Positions 55,699 through 63,649 of a stretch of 64,000 nucleotides of DNA are shown here, piece after piece. This stretch comes from Paenibacillus glycinis (GTDB taxonomy: Bacteria > Bacillota > Bacilli > Paenibacillales > Paenibacillaceae), in assembly GCF_009909185.1 (NCBI RefSeq), contig NZ_JAAAMV010000013.1, positions 1 to 64,000 on the forward strand. The letters are read 5' to 3'. A program made the translations under genes and the position numbers. The notes beneath the pieces are model-generated. The model saw only the letters and a program-made list of their open reading frames with translations, was not told where the DNA came from and made no database searches. Numbering within the stretch: position 1 is the stretch's first letter; every line of letters starts with the position of its first letter.

Positions 55699-56463
55699 GT
55701 GCGAGGACTAACGGGAAAAGTAGCTGTCGTTACGGGCGGGGCACGGGGGCTGGGAGAAGCGATTGCCCGGCGCTTAAGCGAGGAAGGCTGCGCGGTATGG
55801 ATTTTCGATCTTAATCCGGATGGCGCCGAGACGGCAGCACACATCCATCGGGCGACCGGTCATCCCGTGTACTATGAGAACGTGGATATCAGCCAGGAAA
55901 CGAACATCGAAGAAGCCTTCCTCCGCGTAGCCGAATCGTCCAGCATCGTGGATATTCTCGTCAATAACGCCGCGCGATTCATCTTCAAGGGCGTGGAGGC
56001 GACGTCGCAGGAATGGAAGTCCATCCTGGACGTGAATATTATCGGCACCTCGCTCGTTACCCGTAACTGCGTGCCGCTGATGAAGAAAGCCGGCAAAGGC
56101 GCCATTGTTAATCTGTCTTCTGTAAGCGGTTTCATTGGACAGCCGAGCTTTGCGACGTATAATGCGACCAAGTTCGCGATTCGCGGTCTAACGAAATGCT
56201 GGGCGATCGATCTCGGCGCATTCCGGATTCGCGTCAATAGCGTCTGTCCCGGCTATATCCGGACGCAGGCGTTCGACGACAGCTGCATCCAGCTGGGCAT
56301 CGATCCGGAAGCAGAGAACGCGCGAATCTCGCTGCAGCATATTCTGGGGCGGCAGGGAACGGCGGAGGAAGTATCCGGCGTCGTGGCGTTCATGGTATCG
56401 GAAGACGCTTCGTTCATGACCGGCGAAGATGTCATGGTTGACGGCGGTTATCTTGCGAAATAG
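55699..56463 (+). CDS. Short-chain dehydrogenase/reductase
   Basis: 254 residues from the GTG at 55699 (AAAGGAGA 9 bases upstream). TGGARGLGEAIA is the glycine-rich cofactor loop, D at the end of the second strand (FDLNPDG) suggests NAD(H), and NNAARF, S in NLSSVSGF and YNATK complete the catalytic set. The PGYIRT and DGGYLAK ends are also standard. It is the first gene of a four-enzyme operon and 13 bases before the zinc dehydrogenase. The substrate is unknown, but a polyol or hydroxy acid is likely from the neighbours. Confidence 0.92.
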   Translation: MRGLTGKVAVVTGGARGLGEAIARRLSEEGCAVWIFDLNPDGAETAAHIHRATGHPVYYENVDISQETNIEEAFLRVAESSSIVDILVNNAARFIFKGVEATSQEWKSILDVNIIGTSLVTRNCVPLMKKAGKGAIVNLSSVSGFIGQPSFATYNATKFAIRGLTKCWAIDLGAFRIRVNSVCPGYIRTQAFDDSCIQLGIDPEAENARISLQHILGRQGTAEEVSGVVAFMVSEDASFMTGEDVMVDGGYLAK

Positions 56464-56476
56464 GAGCTGATGAGAC

Positions 56477-57478
56477 ATGCAGGCATTGGTCTACTGGGGT
56501 CCCGGGAAGTTGGCCCTCGAAGAAGCAGACGTTCCGAGCCTGAAGCCGGACGAGGTGCTCGTTCAAGTCGAGCGCGTGGGGATTTGCGGCAGCGAATTGG
56601 AGGGTTACTTGGGCCATAGCAGCATACGCGTACCGCCGCTCGTCATGGGGCATGAATTTTGCGGCACGATCGCTGCCATGGGAGACGAGGTTCGCGGGCT
56701 GTCGCTAGGCGACAAAGTCGTCGTGAATCCGCTGATTGCTTGCCGAACCTGCCCGAGCTGCCTGGCGGGGAAAATCAACATTTGCCGCAATCGCCAGCTC
56801 ATCGGGATTCACCGGCCCGGCGCATTCGCGGAATTCGTGGCCGTCCCTTACGAGAATGCGATCTCCGTCCCGAAGGAGATGGACGCGTCATTGGCCTCGC
56901 TCGCCGAGCCATTGGCCGTGGCGATCCATGCGGTCAAGCTCGGACTTCGGCCGCTGGACGATCTGCTCATCCTCGGAGCGGGACCGATCGGGCTGTTATG
57001 TCTGCTGGCCGCGAAGGAGATGGGAGCGGGCTCGATCGTCGTGCTGGATCTCCAGCCGGACCGGCTCGCGCACGCGGAGCGATTAGGGGCCGTGGGCCTC
57101 TCGCCGAGAGACCTCGATGCGCGACGGGAGGAGATCTTCCCGCTAGGCATCCCCTCGGTCATCGATTGCGTCGGCGTACAGGCCGCGAGAGAGCAAGCGA
57201 TGCATGCGGTCGATGCGGGCGGCAAGGTCATCCTGGTGGGATTAGGCCATGGCCGATCGGACCTGCCGGTCAATCATGTGGTACGACAAGAGATTTCGCT
57301 GATCGGCTCATACACGTATTCCCACGAGGACTTCCAGCAGGCGGTCGCGCTGTTGCGGCAGGGGAAGATCGATATCCGGCATTGGACGCAGACACGCGAT
57401 TTGGCGGAGGGGCCGGCAGCCTTTCAAGAGCTAGTCGAGGGGAAGGGAAGCTTCAGCAAGATCTTTTTGAAGCCGTGA
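56477..57478 (+). CDS. Zinc-dependent alcohol dehydrogenase (MDR superfamily)
   Basis: 333 residues. Catalytic zinc ligands are C37 in GICGSE and the HE of GHEFCG near 60. The four structural-zinc cysteines stand in CRTCPSCLAGKINIC near 89-103. The cofactor loop is LGAGPIGLLCLLAA near 164-177, with D in VLDLQPDR pointing to NAD(H). The group resembles sorbitol, threonine and galactitol dehydrogenases. It overlaps nothing and is 34 bases before the cyclase gene. Confidence 0.92.
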   Translation: MQALVYWGPGKLALEEADVPSLKPDEVLVQVERVGICGSELEGYLGHSSIRVPPLVMGHEFCGTIAAMGDEVRGLSLGDKVVVNPLIACRTCPSCLAGKINICRNRQLIGIHRPGAFAEFVAVPYENAISVPKEMDASLASLAEPLAVAIHAVKLGLRPLDDLLILGAGPIGLLCLLAAKEMGAGSIVVLDLQPDRLAHAERLGAVGLSPRDLDARREEIFPLGIPSVIDCVGVQAAREQAMHAVDAGGKVILVGLGHGRSDLPVNHVVRQEISLIGSYTYSHEDFQQAVALLRQGKIDIRHWTQTRDLAEGPAAFQELVEGKGSFSKIFLKP

Positions 57479-57512
57479 ATGGCGAGCGGCTATAACGGAG
57501 GGAGAGACGGGG

Positions 57513-58157
57513 ATGACGTTCAGAATCGTCGATTTGTCGCTGGAGATCTACCATGGGGCGCCTAACTTCGCGTGGGATCCCAAATGCGCCGTGATCGTGC
57601 ATAATACGACCGAGAGCATCGGCTATAACATGACGCAGCTTTCCATGAGCACCCATCAAGGCACGCATCTCGATGCGCCGTATCATTTCCTGGACGATGG
57701 CAAGACGGTGGATCAATTGGATCTGCACCAATGCATCGGCCCGGCGATCCTGGTCGATCTGACTTACAAGCAGCCGAAGGAGCCGATCGGGATCCGGGAT
57801 TTTGAGCCGTACGCCGATCGAATCATGGCAGGCGCGAAGGTGATCTATCGCACGGATTGGTTCAAGCAGCTTCCGGATCGGCGCTACTTCTCGGATTTCC
57901 CCTATATGACGATCGAGCTGGCGGAGTGGCTCGCCGAGCGGCGGATCGGATTGATCGGCATGGACGTCCCCACGCCGAATCCGACGGATTACGACCCCGT
58001 GCACAAGATTCTGCTCGGCGCCGAGATCGTCGTCGTCGAAGGCTTGGCCAATCTGGGCGACATCGGGGAGAGCGAATTTTATTTCTCCGCCGCCCCGTTG
58101 AAGATCAGAGGGAGAGACGGGGCACCAATCCGAGCCTATGCGATGCTGGGGCTGTAA
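57513..58157 (+). CDS. Cyclase-family metal hydrolase (kynurenine-formamidase-like)
   Basis: 214 residues. The metal-binding motif HQGTHLDAPYHF near 49-60 is the mark of the cyclase family (PF04199), which includes arylformamidases and isatin hydrolases. VDLSLEIYHG at the start and GMDVPTPNPTD with the downstream EGLANLGDI are further family blocks. GGAGGGAG precedes the ATG. In this operon it may open a lactone or cyclic product made by the dehydrogenases (inference). Confidence 0.88.
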   Translation: MTFRIVDLSLEIYHGAPNFAWDPKCAVIVHNTTESIGYNMTQLSMSTHQGTHLDAPYHFLDDGKTVDQLDLHQCIGPAILVDLTYKQPKEPIGIRDFEPYADRIMAGAKVIYRTDWFKQLPDRRYFSDFPYMTIELAEWLAERRIGLIGMDVPTPNPTDYDPVHKILLGAEIVVVEGLANLGDIGESEFYFSAAPLKIRGRDGAPIRAYAMLGL

Positions 58158-58227
58158 GGCGTATGCATACATGAGCGGAACGCGACGTCAGGATCATAAA
58201 TGGCCGGAAAGCGAGAGGATGACGAAG

Positions 58228-59184
58228 ATGAAGCGAATAGCCTTGGTTAATTTCACGACGCTGGATTATACGATTGAAGAAACGATATTGCGCAACGCCG
58301 GTTGTCAGGTGGAGGTCTACGACGGTGTCGCAACCGAGGACTTGCCGGGCACCGTACGCGATGCGGAGGTGCTGGTCGTGCAGCTCCAGCAGGTGCCGGA
58401 GGCGTTGTTGGATGCAATGCCGAGCCTGAAGCTGATTGCCCGAGAGGGCATCGGCTTGGACAGCATTCCGCTGCAAGCCGCGACGGCGCGCTGGATCACG
58501 GTCATGAACGTACCGGATTATTGCCTGGAGGAAGTGGCCGTGCATGCCGTCAGTCTTATGCTGGCGGCGCATCGCAAGCTGTTCGCGGCCTCCAGCCTTG
58601 CCCGCGAGGGGCAATGGACGCGCATGCCCGAGCTCAAGCCGATCTATGCCTTGTCGGCATTGACCGTGGGCTTGATCGGCATGGGCCGCATCGGGGCTCA
58701 GGTGATCGCCCGCCTGAAGGGCTTCGGCTGCCGGATGATCGTGAGCGATCCTTACTTGCGTCCAGACGGCGTACCGGAGGGGGTGGAGCTGGTGAGCTTG
58801 GATGACTTGCTGGCGCAATCCGATCTGATCTCGCTGCACTGTCCGTATACGGAAGAAACGAAGCACCTGATCAATAAAGCGCGGATCGCGCAGATGAAGA
58901 AGCAGCCGGTGCTGATCAACGTCTCGCGCGGACCGCTCGTTCATGAAGGCGATCTGGTGGACGCGTTGAACGCGGGGGCGATTTCCTTCGCCGGCTTGGA
59001 CGTACTGACGGTCGAGCCGCCGGCGTACGACCATCCGCTGCTGCACCATCCCCAAGCCATCGTGACCAACCATATCGCCTGGTATTCCGAGCAATCCGAG
59101 GCGCGACTGCGGAATTTGACTTCGGAGCGGATTGTTGCGTTTCTGGAGGGGCGGGAGATTCCGAATGTTGTGAATGGTGGGTAG
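58228..59184 (+). CDS. D-isomer-specific 2-hydroxyacid dehydrogenase
   Basis: 318 residues from the ATG at 58228 (GAGAGG 9 bases upstream); an ATG at 58219 is also possible. The NAD-binding motif is GLIGMGRIGAQV near 153-164. Catalytic Arg lies in NVSRGPLVHEGDLVDAL near 233-249, Glu in LTVEPP, and His in TNHIAWYSEQS near 290. The enzyme reduces or oxidises a 2-hydroxy acid. It is the last gene of the operon. Downstream the sequence turns AT-rich. Confidence 0.9.
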   Translation: MKRIALVNFTTLDYTIEETILRNAGCQVEVYDGVATEDLPGTVRDAEVLVVQLQQVPEALLDAMPSLKLIAREGIGLDSIPLQAATARWITVMNVPDYCLEEVAVHAVSLMLAAHRKLFAASSLAREGQWTRMPELKPIYALSALTVGLIGMGRIGAQVIARLKGFGCRMIVSDPYLRPDGVPEGVELVSLDDLLAQSDLISLHCPYTEETKHLINKARIAQMKKQPVLINVSRGPLVHEGDLVDALNAGAISFAGLDVLTVEPPAYDHPLLHHPQAIVTNHIAWYSEQSEARLRNLTSERIVAFLEGREIPNVVNGG

Positions 59185-59389
59185 GGATGTTTGGAGGAGG
59201 GGGATAACGGTCGACGGTGCGGGAACGGCTTTTTGCTATAGAAAGTAAGAACGGTACTTTGGATGTTCAGGATGTGGAAATCGGACAGTCTTAATTGATA
59301 GGCGGAATAGAATTGAAGTTGCTGCGATCTTGTTCTAAGCGGCTTTTATTTTGTCCAAAACCAGTATTGAAGCAGGCGGATAATCAGCT

Positions 59390-59502
59390 GAGCTTGTAGA
59401 CCACAGGGGATTTAACCGAGGTGAATTTAATATGTTTCCGCATACGGTGCATGTAGAGAGCGTTTGTTCCTTGATTTATAAGGGTGTAAACAATAAATAA
59501 AG
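59390..59502 (+). pseudogene. Degenerate 3' end of an rlmD-like gene
   Basis: ATGTTTCC-CATACGGTGCATGT matches the rlmD 3' end (48871-48892) except for one base. The frame reads [11 protein letters not shown] to a stop at 59502, where rlmD has [11 protein letters not shown]. Upstream the similarity continues with a GAGGTG block but with deletions and an in-frame stop. The wording VESV is common in other members of the family, so this is probably the tail of a second, foreign copy and not a recent duplication of the gene at 47254. It may mark the right border of an insertion. Confidence 0.6.
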
Positions 59503-59874
59503 TCTTGCCATATTGAATAAAGTCCTGACAGGAATTAAATAAACTCGTGATAAACATGGGGGAAGTCTAAGAGGAGAAAGGGGAAAACCCTTATCCCATA
59601 AGCCATTCCCCAATTTTTTTATCAAGACATTATTCAAACGCAAATAAAGTTGTGACAAAAAGAGGTGAGGGGAGAGACGGGAAATCACGGATTTTTAGCA
59701 GGACTTTATTTAATCAGGTGACGGTGGAATGCGGGTTTAAGGGGGATAAAATAGCAGAACTTTATTTAATATGGACATAGTAGGAACGAAAAATGATTTT
59801 TCGTTTCGAAGTATTTAGGGAAATTGGGGACAACAAAGCTATTATATAGTTCAGACACAAAATAAAGTTCGTCG
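59485..59874. repeat. Array of AAATAAAGT(C/T) repeats in both orientations
   Basis: Direct copies stand at 59495, 59516, 59537, 59642 and 59860 (AAATAAAGTCTTG, AATAAAGTCCTGAC, AAATAAACTCGTGA, AAATAAAGTTGTGAC, AAATAAAGTTCGTCG). Inverted copies lie at 59698-59713 and 59753-59771. The array begins with TGTAAAC directly after the rlmD remnant. Several short repeats after a terminal TGT recall the transposase-binding sites at the ends of Tn7-like elements. They could instead be iterons of a replicon. Confidence 0.6.
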
Positions 59875-59961
59875 TTGCTTACCATTTTCTTTAACGAAGT
59901 GTATGATAGATTATGAAGTTGATTTGTTTAAGAAGTTACTATACAATTCAGATACAAGATT

Positions 59962-60047
59962 ACGTTTGTCGCTTACCAGTATGCGACTCATAAATGCCTG
60001 GAACGTTTGGTTCTGTCACTAACCAGTATGTGACTAATAAATAACTG
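59962..60047. repeat. Two tandem covarying hairpins
   Basis: ACGTTTG..GTCGC-TTACCAGTAT-GCGAC..TAAAT..CTGG is followed at once by ACGTTTG..GTCAC-TAACCAGTAT-GTGAC..TAAAT..CTGG. The stems differ (GTCGC/GCGAC and GTCAC/GTGAC) but both pair, while the loop ACCAGTAT is constant. A more diverged third unit may begin at 59869. Confidence 0.65.
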
Positions 60048-60090
60048 GTTTGATAATCTTGTAAAGAAAACTCAACTGAAGTTCAGGAAG

Positions 60091-60137
60091 CACCTGAAAG
60101 TAAACGGCAATGGCCGTTTCTTTTAGGTGTTTTTTTA
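60091..60137 (+). terminator. Terminator before the 81-residue gene
   Basis: CACCTGAAAG and AAACGGC pair with GCCGTTT and CTTTTAGGTG with small mismatches, followed by seven T. Confidence 0.82.
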
Positions 60138-60165
60138 TTTCCAAAAAGAAAAGGAGTAGATGCAC

Positions 60166-60411
60166 GTGAAGATCCCAAAGGATTTGCAAGTTGGTCAAAA
60201 AATCGAAGTTGTTTACATCACTGGGGAGTTTGAGACCGTCGTATTTGGAGGATGGGATTGGACATACGGACTATTTCCCGTTCTCCGTTTCGAAGATGAA
60301 TATTGGGAAGAGGAGAAACTCGTGAAAATAAGTGGTTGGATTCGACGTTCATTAATTGCTCGATTGAAACTGATCAAAACTGATCAACGAAGTCAAAAAA
60401 TAAAGGTGTAA
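60166..60411 (+). CDS. Small protein of unknown function (81 residues)
   Basis: The GTG at 60166 stands 9 bases after AAGGAG; an ATG at 60160 is only 3 bases away from it. The sequence VKIPKDLQVGQKIEVVYITGEFETVVFGGWDW begins with a likely beta-rich half. A basic helical tail follows (WIRRSLIARLKLIKTDQRSQKIKV). I recognise no family. It is the first gene of the right-hand AT-rich block, just after the repeat array and a terminator. Confidence 0.55.
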   Translation: MKIPKDLQVGQKIEVVYITGEFETVVFGGWDWTYGLFPVLRFEDEYWEEEKLVKISGWIRRSLIARLKLIKTDQRSQKIKV

Positions 60412-60841
60412 GAAATGATTTTGAAACGCTTCAATCAGAAGGAATAGGAAATAGGTAAGTCATTGAGATTTTCATACTAAGCTTAAATTATTGCAGAATG
60501 AAGATCGTTCGTATAAAATTAAAGCAATAAGCACTTATTCGGGTTACTTCGATTTGAAAATAACTCTAAAGTTTGTGGAAGATTTAAAGGGGATTTCATA
60601 ATGACTTTAATAAAGAATTCATATCGGATACTTATTCAACCTGTAGCCATAAGGCATAACAGGTTTTTCTTTTTTTATGTAAATTATTTTTTGCAATATT
60701 CACTGAAGAGAATACATTGCACGAAGTCTTGTCATAATTTTTCACCATGTAGCAATCTTGGCTAAGGGCGTTGATCTGATCTGGCCAGCCCCTTATGTGA
60801 AAGCTTTGTTCGTCAATATATAAAATAAAGGAGTATGTCTA
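60412..60841 (+). other. 430-base AT-rich gap
   Basis: AACCTGT at 60639 and ACAGGTT at about 60659-60665 form a hairpin followed by TTTTCTTTTTTT, a probable terminator. A 54-codon frame starting at 60601 runs through it and is therefore not called. Nothing else is recognised. Confidence 0.5.
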
Positions 60842-61753
60842 ATGATACATCCAAACCTTCTTGATGCGCGGTCCCTATATAGTAATACGCGACTATATAT
60901 TAAATTTAAGTTGCTTTTAGCAACTGTAAGCGCCTTTGGAGGTGAGGTACCACTCACTGAAAAGGAACTGTCTGTTCGCCTCGGTACTTCTTTGAGTCGT
61001 ATTCGTTCATTGATTACACGATTAATCGAGGACAAGCTGGCTTCACGTCTAAACGGCGTATTATTCTTCCATAAATATGTCGATGAGAATAGAGACAATC
61101 ATTTGTATGCTAAACACTATGCTTTTTTCACTTGTAATGAGTTTTTAAATGAAAAACCGAATGTACGCAATTATGTTTTGCATATCGTTGGAAGTGTGTT
61201 GATAAATACTTGCAAAGCTGAATGTCATATGCATCTAAATGAATTATATGATGAATCGGGATTATTTTTGGTACGTAATCAGAAAGAAGCTATTGTGGTT
61301 ATTGAGAAGGCTAAAAAGTATCTGGATATAGACTTCAGCGGCAACAGCGTGCGTATAAATAACGTTCATAAACATTGGACGGGTATGGGGGAAATTCATT
61401 CTGAAGGTGCGATCTTATGGGTACGTAAGCAACTGGAAAGACATAAATTTTTCATGGGCTTCATTTCTAAAGATGCAGTTCAGCAATTTAGAATCGTAAT
61501 GGATTCTTATTATAGTGATTTTGGTTACGCCTTTGCAACCAGAGTATTTGATGCCACACTTGCCATTTTGCAACAAAAGTTACGCGAGCGATCTGAGGAA
61601 TATTATTACGGACTCATTTATCGGGATCATGGCGACTACACTCAAGAAGAGTGTGATGAAATCCGAGGCTATTTTCGAATTGTTATGCAAAATGCGGAAT
61701 CTCTATTTACGACCCATCGTGGACTTGAAAATGAATTACTATTGTTGCGGTAA
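60842..61753 (+). CDS. Winged-helix protein of unknown function, possibly replication-related
   Basis: 303 residues, AAAGGAG 9 bases before the ATG. Residues of about 20-75 resemble a winged helix (FKLLLATVSAFGGEVPLTEKELSVRLGTSLSRIRSLITRLIEDKLASR). The remainder is helical and charged, without a motif I can name. Single N-terminal winged helices of this kind occur in RepA_N and DnaD-type proteins, and the AAATAAAGT array 1 kb upstream could then be an origin. This is inference only. Codon use is AT-rich like the rest of the block. Confidence 0.5.
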   Translation: MIHPNLLDARSLYSNTRLYIKFKLLLATVSAFGGEVPLTEKELSVRLGTSLSRIRSLITRLIEDKLASRLNGVLFFHKYVDENRDNHLYAKHYAFFTCNEFLNEKPNVRNYVLHIVGSVLINTCKAECHMHLNELYDESGLFLVRNQKEAIVVIEKAKKYLDIDFSGNSVRINNVHKHWTGMGEIHSEGAILWVRKQLERHKFFMGFISKDAVQQFRIVMDSYYSDFGYAFATRVFDATLAILQQKLRERSEEYYYGLIYRDHGDYTQEECDEIRGYFRIVMQNAESLFTTHRGLENELLLLR

Positions 61754-61796
61754 GAGAGAGCACTAAAGTGTTCAAATTAATATAATTTAGTTTGAG

Positions 61797-62198
61797 GTGA
61801 GGAAGATATCAAATAATATTATTTTTGTAATTGCTGCGGCTAACTTCAAGCTACTTCTAAAGTTTGATAACGGAGTCTACAAGATTTTTGATTATTATGT
61901 ATTTGCAAAAGGCAAACAAGGATTGGTTAATGATATTTTGAATAATTTAAAACTTTTTGAATCAGTTAAGATTGACGGCACAGGTACGATCTGTTGGCCC
62001 AATGGATATGATATTGCAGTTGAATTTTTGTTTGACAACAGCGAATCAGTTGACGATGATATTTTTGATGGGATTTATGCAGTTCCACCTCCAGATGGAA
62101 AAAGGTTAATGATTCGCAAGTTGCTTAACTATTGTGACGAAAAGGGGGTTGACCCTTTAAACTTAACAGAAGAAGAAATGAAGAAATTTAAAAAATGA
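61797..62198 (+). CDS. DUF2442-like protein
   Basis: 133 residues if read from the GTG at 61797, but that codon lies inside the purine-rich GAGGTGAGGAAG stretch that looks like the binding site. No ATG, GTG or TTG stands at the right distance after it, so the true start may be a non-standard codon (such as ATT near 61820). The core FKLLLKFDNGVYKIFDYY ... LVNDILNNLKLFESVKIDGTGTICWPNGYDIAVEFLF matches DUF2442, which is found alone or near toxin-antitoxin pairs. It has a longer C-terminal tail than usual (EEEMKKFKK). Confidence 0.65.
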   Translation: MRKISNNIIFVIAAANFKLLLKFDNGVYKIFDYYVFAKGKQGLVNDILNNLKLFESVKIDGTGTICWPNGYDIAVEFLFDNSESVDDDIFDGIYAVPPPDGKRLMIRKLLNYCDEKGVDPLNLTEEEMKKFKK

Positions 62199-62669
62199 CT
62201 AAAATAGGCTTACCAAAGCAAAGGTAATGCAAAGTATGTCGCTGATTAGTTACAGGGCAGTTCGTATTGCGCGTAACATAGATTTTGATCCTAAGATACT
62301 ATGTAGCAAAACCACTTGCATTTTAATCTTGACTTCAATTTCGGGCAAGTATGATGTAGAGCTTTAATCATAAAGTATATTGATAATATCCATATGATGT
62401 CTATATTTTGTCGATATAAGAGCATTTCTACTGTCATGGAGAATCAATTGGATTTAATGGGGTGCCCTTCAATGTATAGATGTTCTATTGATACTTTACG
62501 GTTGTTCTCAGTATAGAGGGAGGTCAGTAATTGAGGGTTAATGACTGTTTACTAATGGATATCCAGGACTTTTAATGTCGCTTCGCTTGAAGAGCTCTAC
62601 TTGGAATTAACGGCTTTTAGCTTTTTTGAACAGTGAATGCATATTAAAGCAGATAAGGAGTGTAAGCTT
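62199..62669 (+). other. 470-base AT-rich gap
   Basis: A 43-codon frame at 62236-62367 has a weak AAAGG site and no relatives I know, so I do not call it. No repeat or terminator stands out, apart from an AAGGAGTG site just before the next gene. Confidence 0.4.
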
Positions 62670-63071
62670 ATGAATACATATAAAATCGAACAAGTAGCGC
62701 GATTCTTCGGAGTAAACGATGCAACGATCATCACATGGCTGAAAGTCGGTAGGATTATTGATGCATATCTTCCAAGTGATAATATGCAGTGTCAAATTCA
62801 AGAAACGGCTATGTATAAATCAATTAGTAAAGACATACCAATTAATGAAATCGTGGAACTTTATGAAATAGAACAAAAACGAACAAGTTTACGTCCGATG
62901 ACACTTGCACAAGAACAACAGGAGATTTTGGATGTTATCTCATTCTTTGAAACTAAGTATGGCGGCACATATGAAGAAACACTCTTTAACAGAGAAAGTG
63001 AGTTAACGCTTTTAGAGAAGCGAGATATGGAAGAATGGGCTTATTTGCTATCAATAAATAAACTCAATTAG
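62670..63071 (+). CDS. Excisionase/MerR-type helix-turn-helix protein
   Basis: 133 residues from the ATG at 62670, AAGGAGTG 9 bases upstream. The N-terminal 35 residues (YKIEQVARFFGVNDATIITWLKVGRI) are a MerR-like helix-turn-helix as in excisionases and small DNA-binding proteins of mobile elements. The rest is helical and acidic (AQEQQEILDVISFFETKYGGTYEETLF). A role in excision or in control of the neighbouring genes is possible. No integrase is in the window. Confidence 0.6.
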   Translation: MNTYKIEQVARFFGVNDATIITWLKVGRIIDAYLPSDNMQCQIQETAMYKSISKDIPINEIVELYEIEQKRTSLRPMTLAQEQQEILDVISFFETKYGGTYEETLFNRESELTLLEKRDMEEWAYLLSINKLN

Positions 63072-63141
63072 AACTAAATGAGCACATTGGGGCGATAATC
63101 TATGTTTAGAGTAAATCGATATAACAATTCAAAACGAAAGC

Positions 63142-63180
63142 AAAGAGCACACATCTCAAACAGAGATCGAGTGCTTTTTT
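63142..63180 (+). terminator. Terminator after the helix-turn-helix gene
   Basis: AGCAC and ATCTC pair with GAGAT and GTGCT, followed by six T. Confidence 0.85.
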
Positions 63181-63263
63181 AGTGCTCGTTACCTTCCTAA
63201 CGGACCGTTCTAAGACGGAATTGTTCCAGAAGGCTACTACTTCGGCTAAGGAGAAGAGTTAAT

Positions 63264-63446
63264 GTGAAAATACAACCCCGCAATCGTAACAGGGTAATTC
63301 GTATAACAAAAAATGATGTTTCGTCTGGATTTGAACGAGTGTTAAGGAATATAGAGATCAGCAAGGAAATTCTGGACAAAGGTTTAATTGATTCACGAAA
63401 TCTAAAAAATATAGTTAGAGAGCTGAAAAAAAGAAGAGGATATTAA
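63264..63446 (+). CDS. Small basic protein of unknown function (60 residues)
   Basis: GTG start with AAGGAGAAG 7-8 bases upstream. The protein is basic and helical (RVLRNIEISKEILDKGLIDSRNLKNIVRELKKRRGY) and could bind nucleic acid. I recognise no family. It lies between a terminator and the truncated last gene. Confidence 0.5.
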   Translation: MKIQPRNRNRVIRITKNDVSSGFERVLRNIEISKEILDKGLIDSRNLKNIVRELKKRRGY

Positions 63447-63649
63447 GAAGATTACGCACAGAATCCCGAATCTCAAAAGCAAGTACGGACTTATTGTAAC
63501 TCATTTATTATGGTATTTATTAATGGGTGAAAATCAAACCGATAGAAGAGTATAACTTTAATTACGCAGAAGCCAAATAATTACGTAGATAATGGAAGTA
63601 GTCTATAATAGATTAATAGGGAAAAACTGGCGAAAATGAGGGGCGAGTC
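63447..63649 (+). other. Short gap before the last gene
   Basis: AT-rich sequence with TATAAT at about 63604-63609, which may be the -10 of the last gene. Nothing else is seen. Confidence 0.35.

Noticed and set aside
60601-60765. 54-codon frame with a fair binding site
   Set aside because: It runs straight through a hairpin followed by a T run that looks like a terminator, and the translation is Phe/Tyr/His-rich with no relatives I know.
62236-62367. 43-codon frame in the 62199-62669 gap
   Set aside because: Only a weak AAAGG site and no recognisable family. Left as intergenic.
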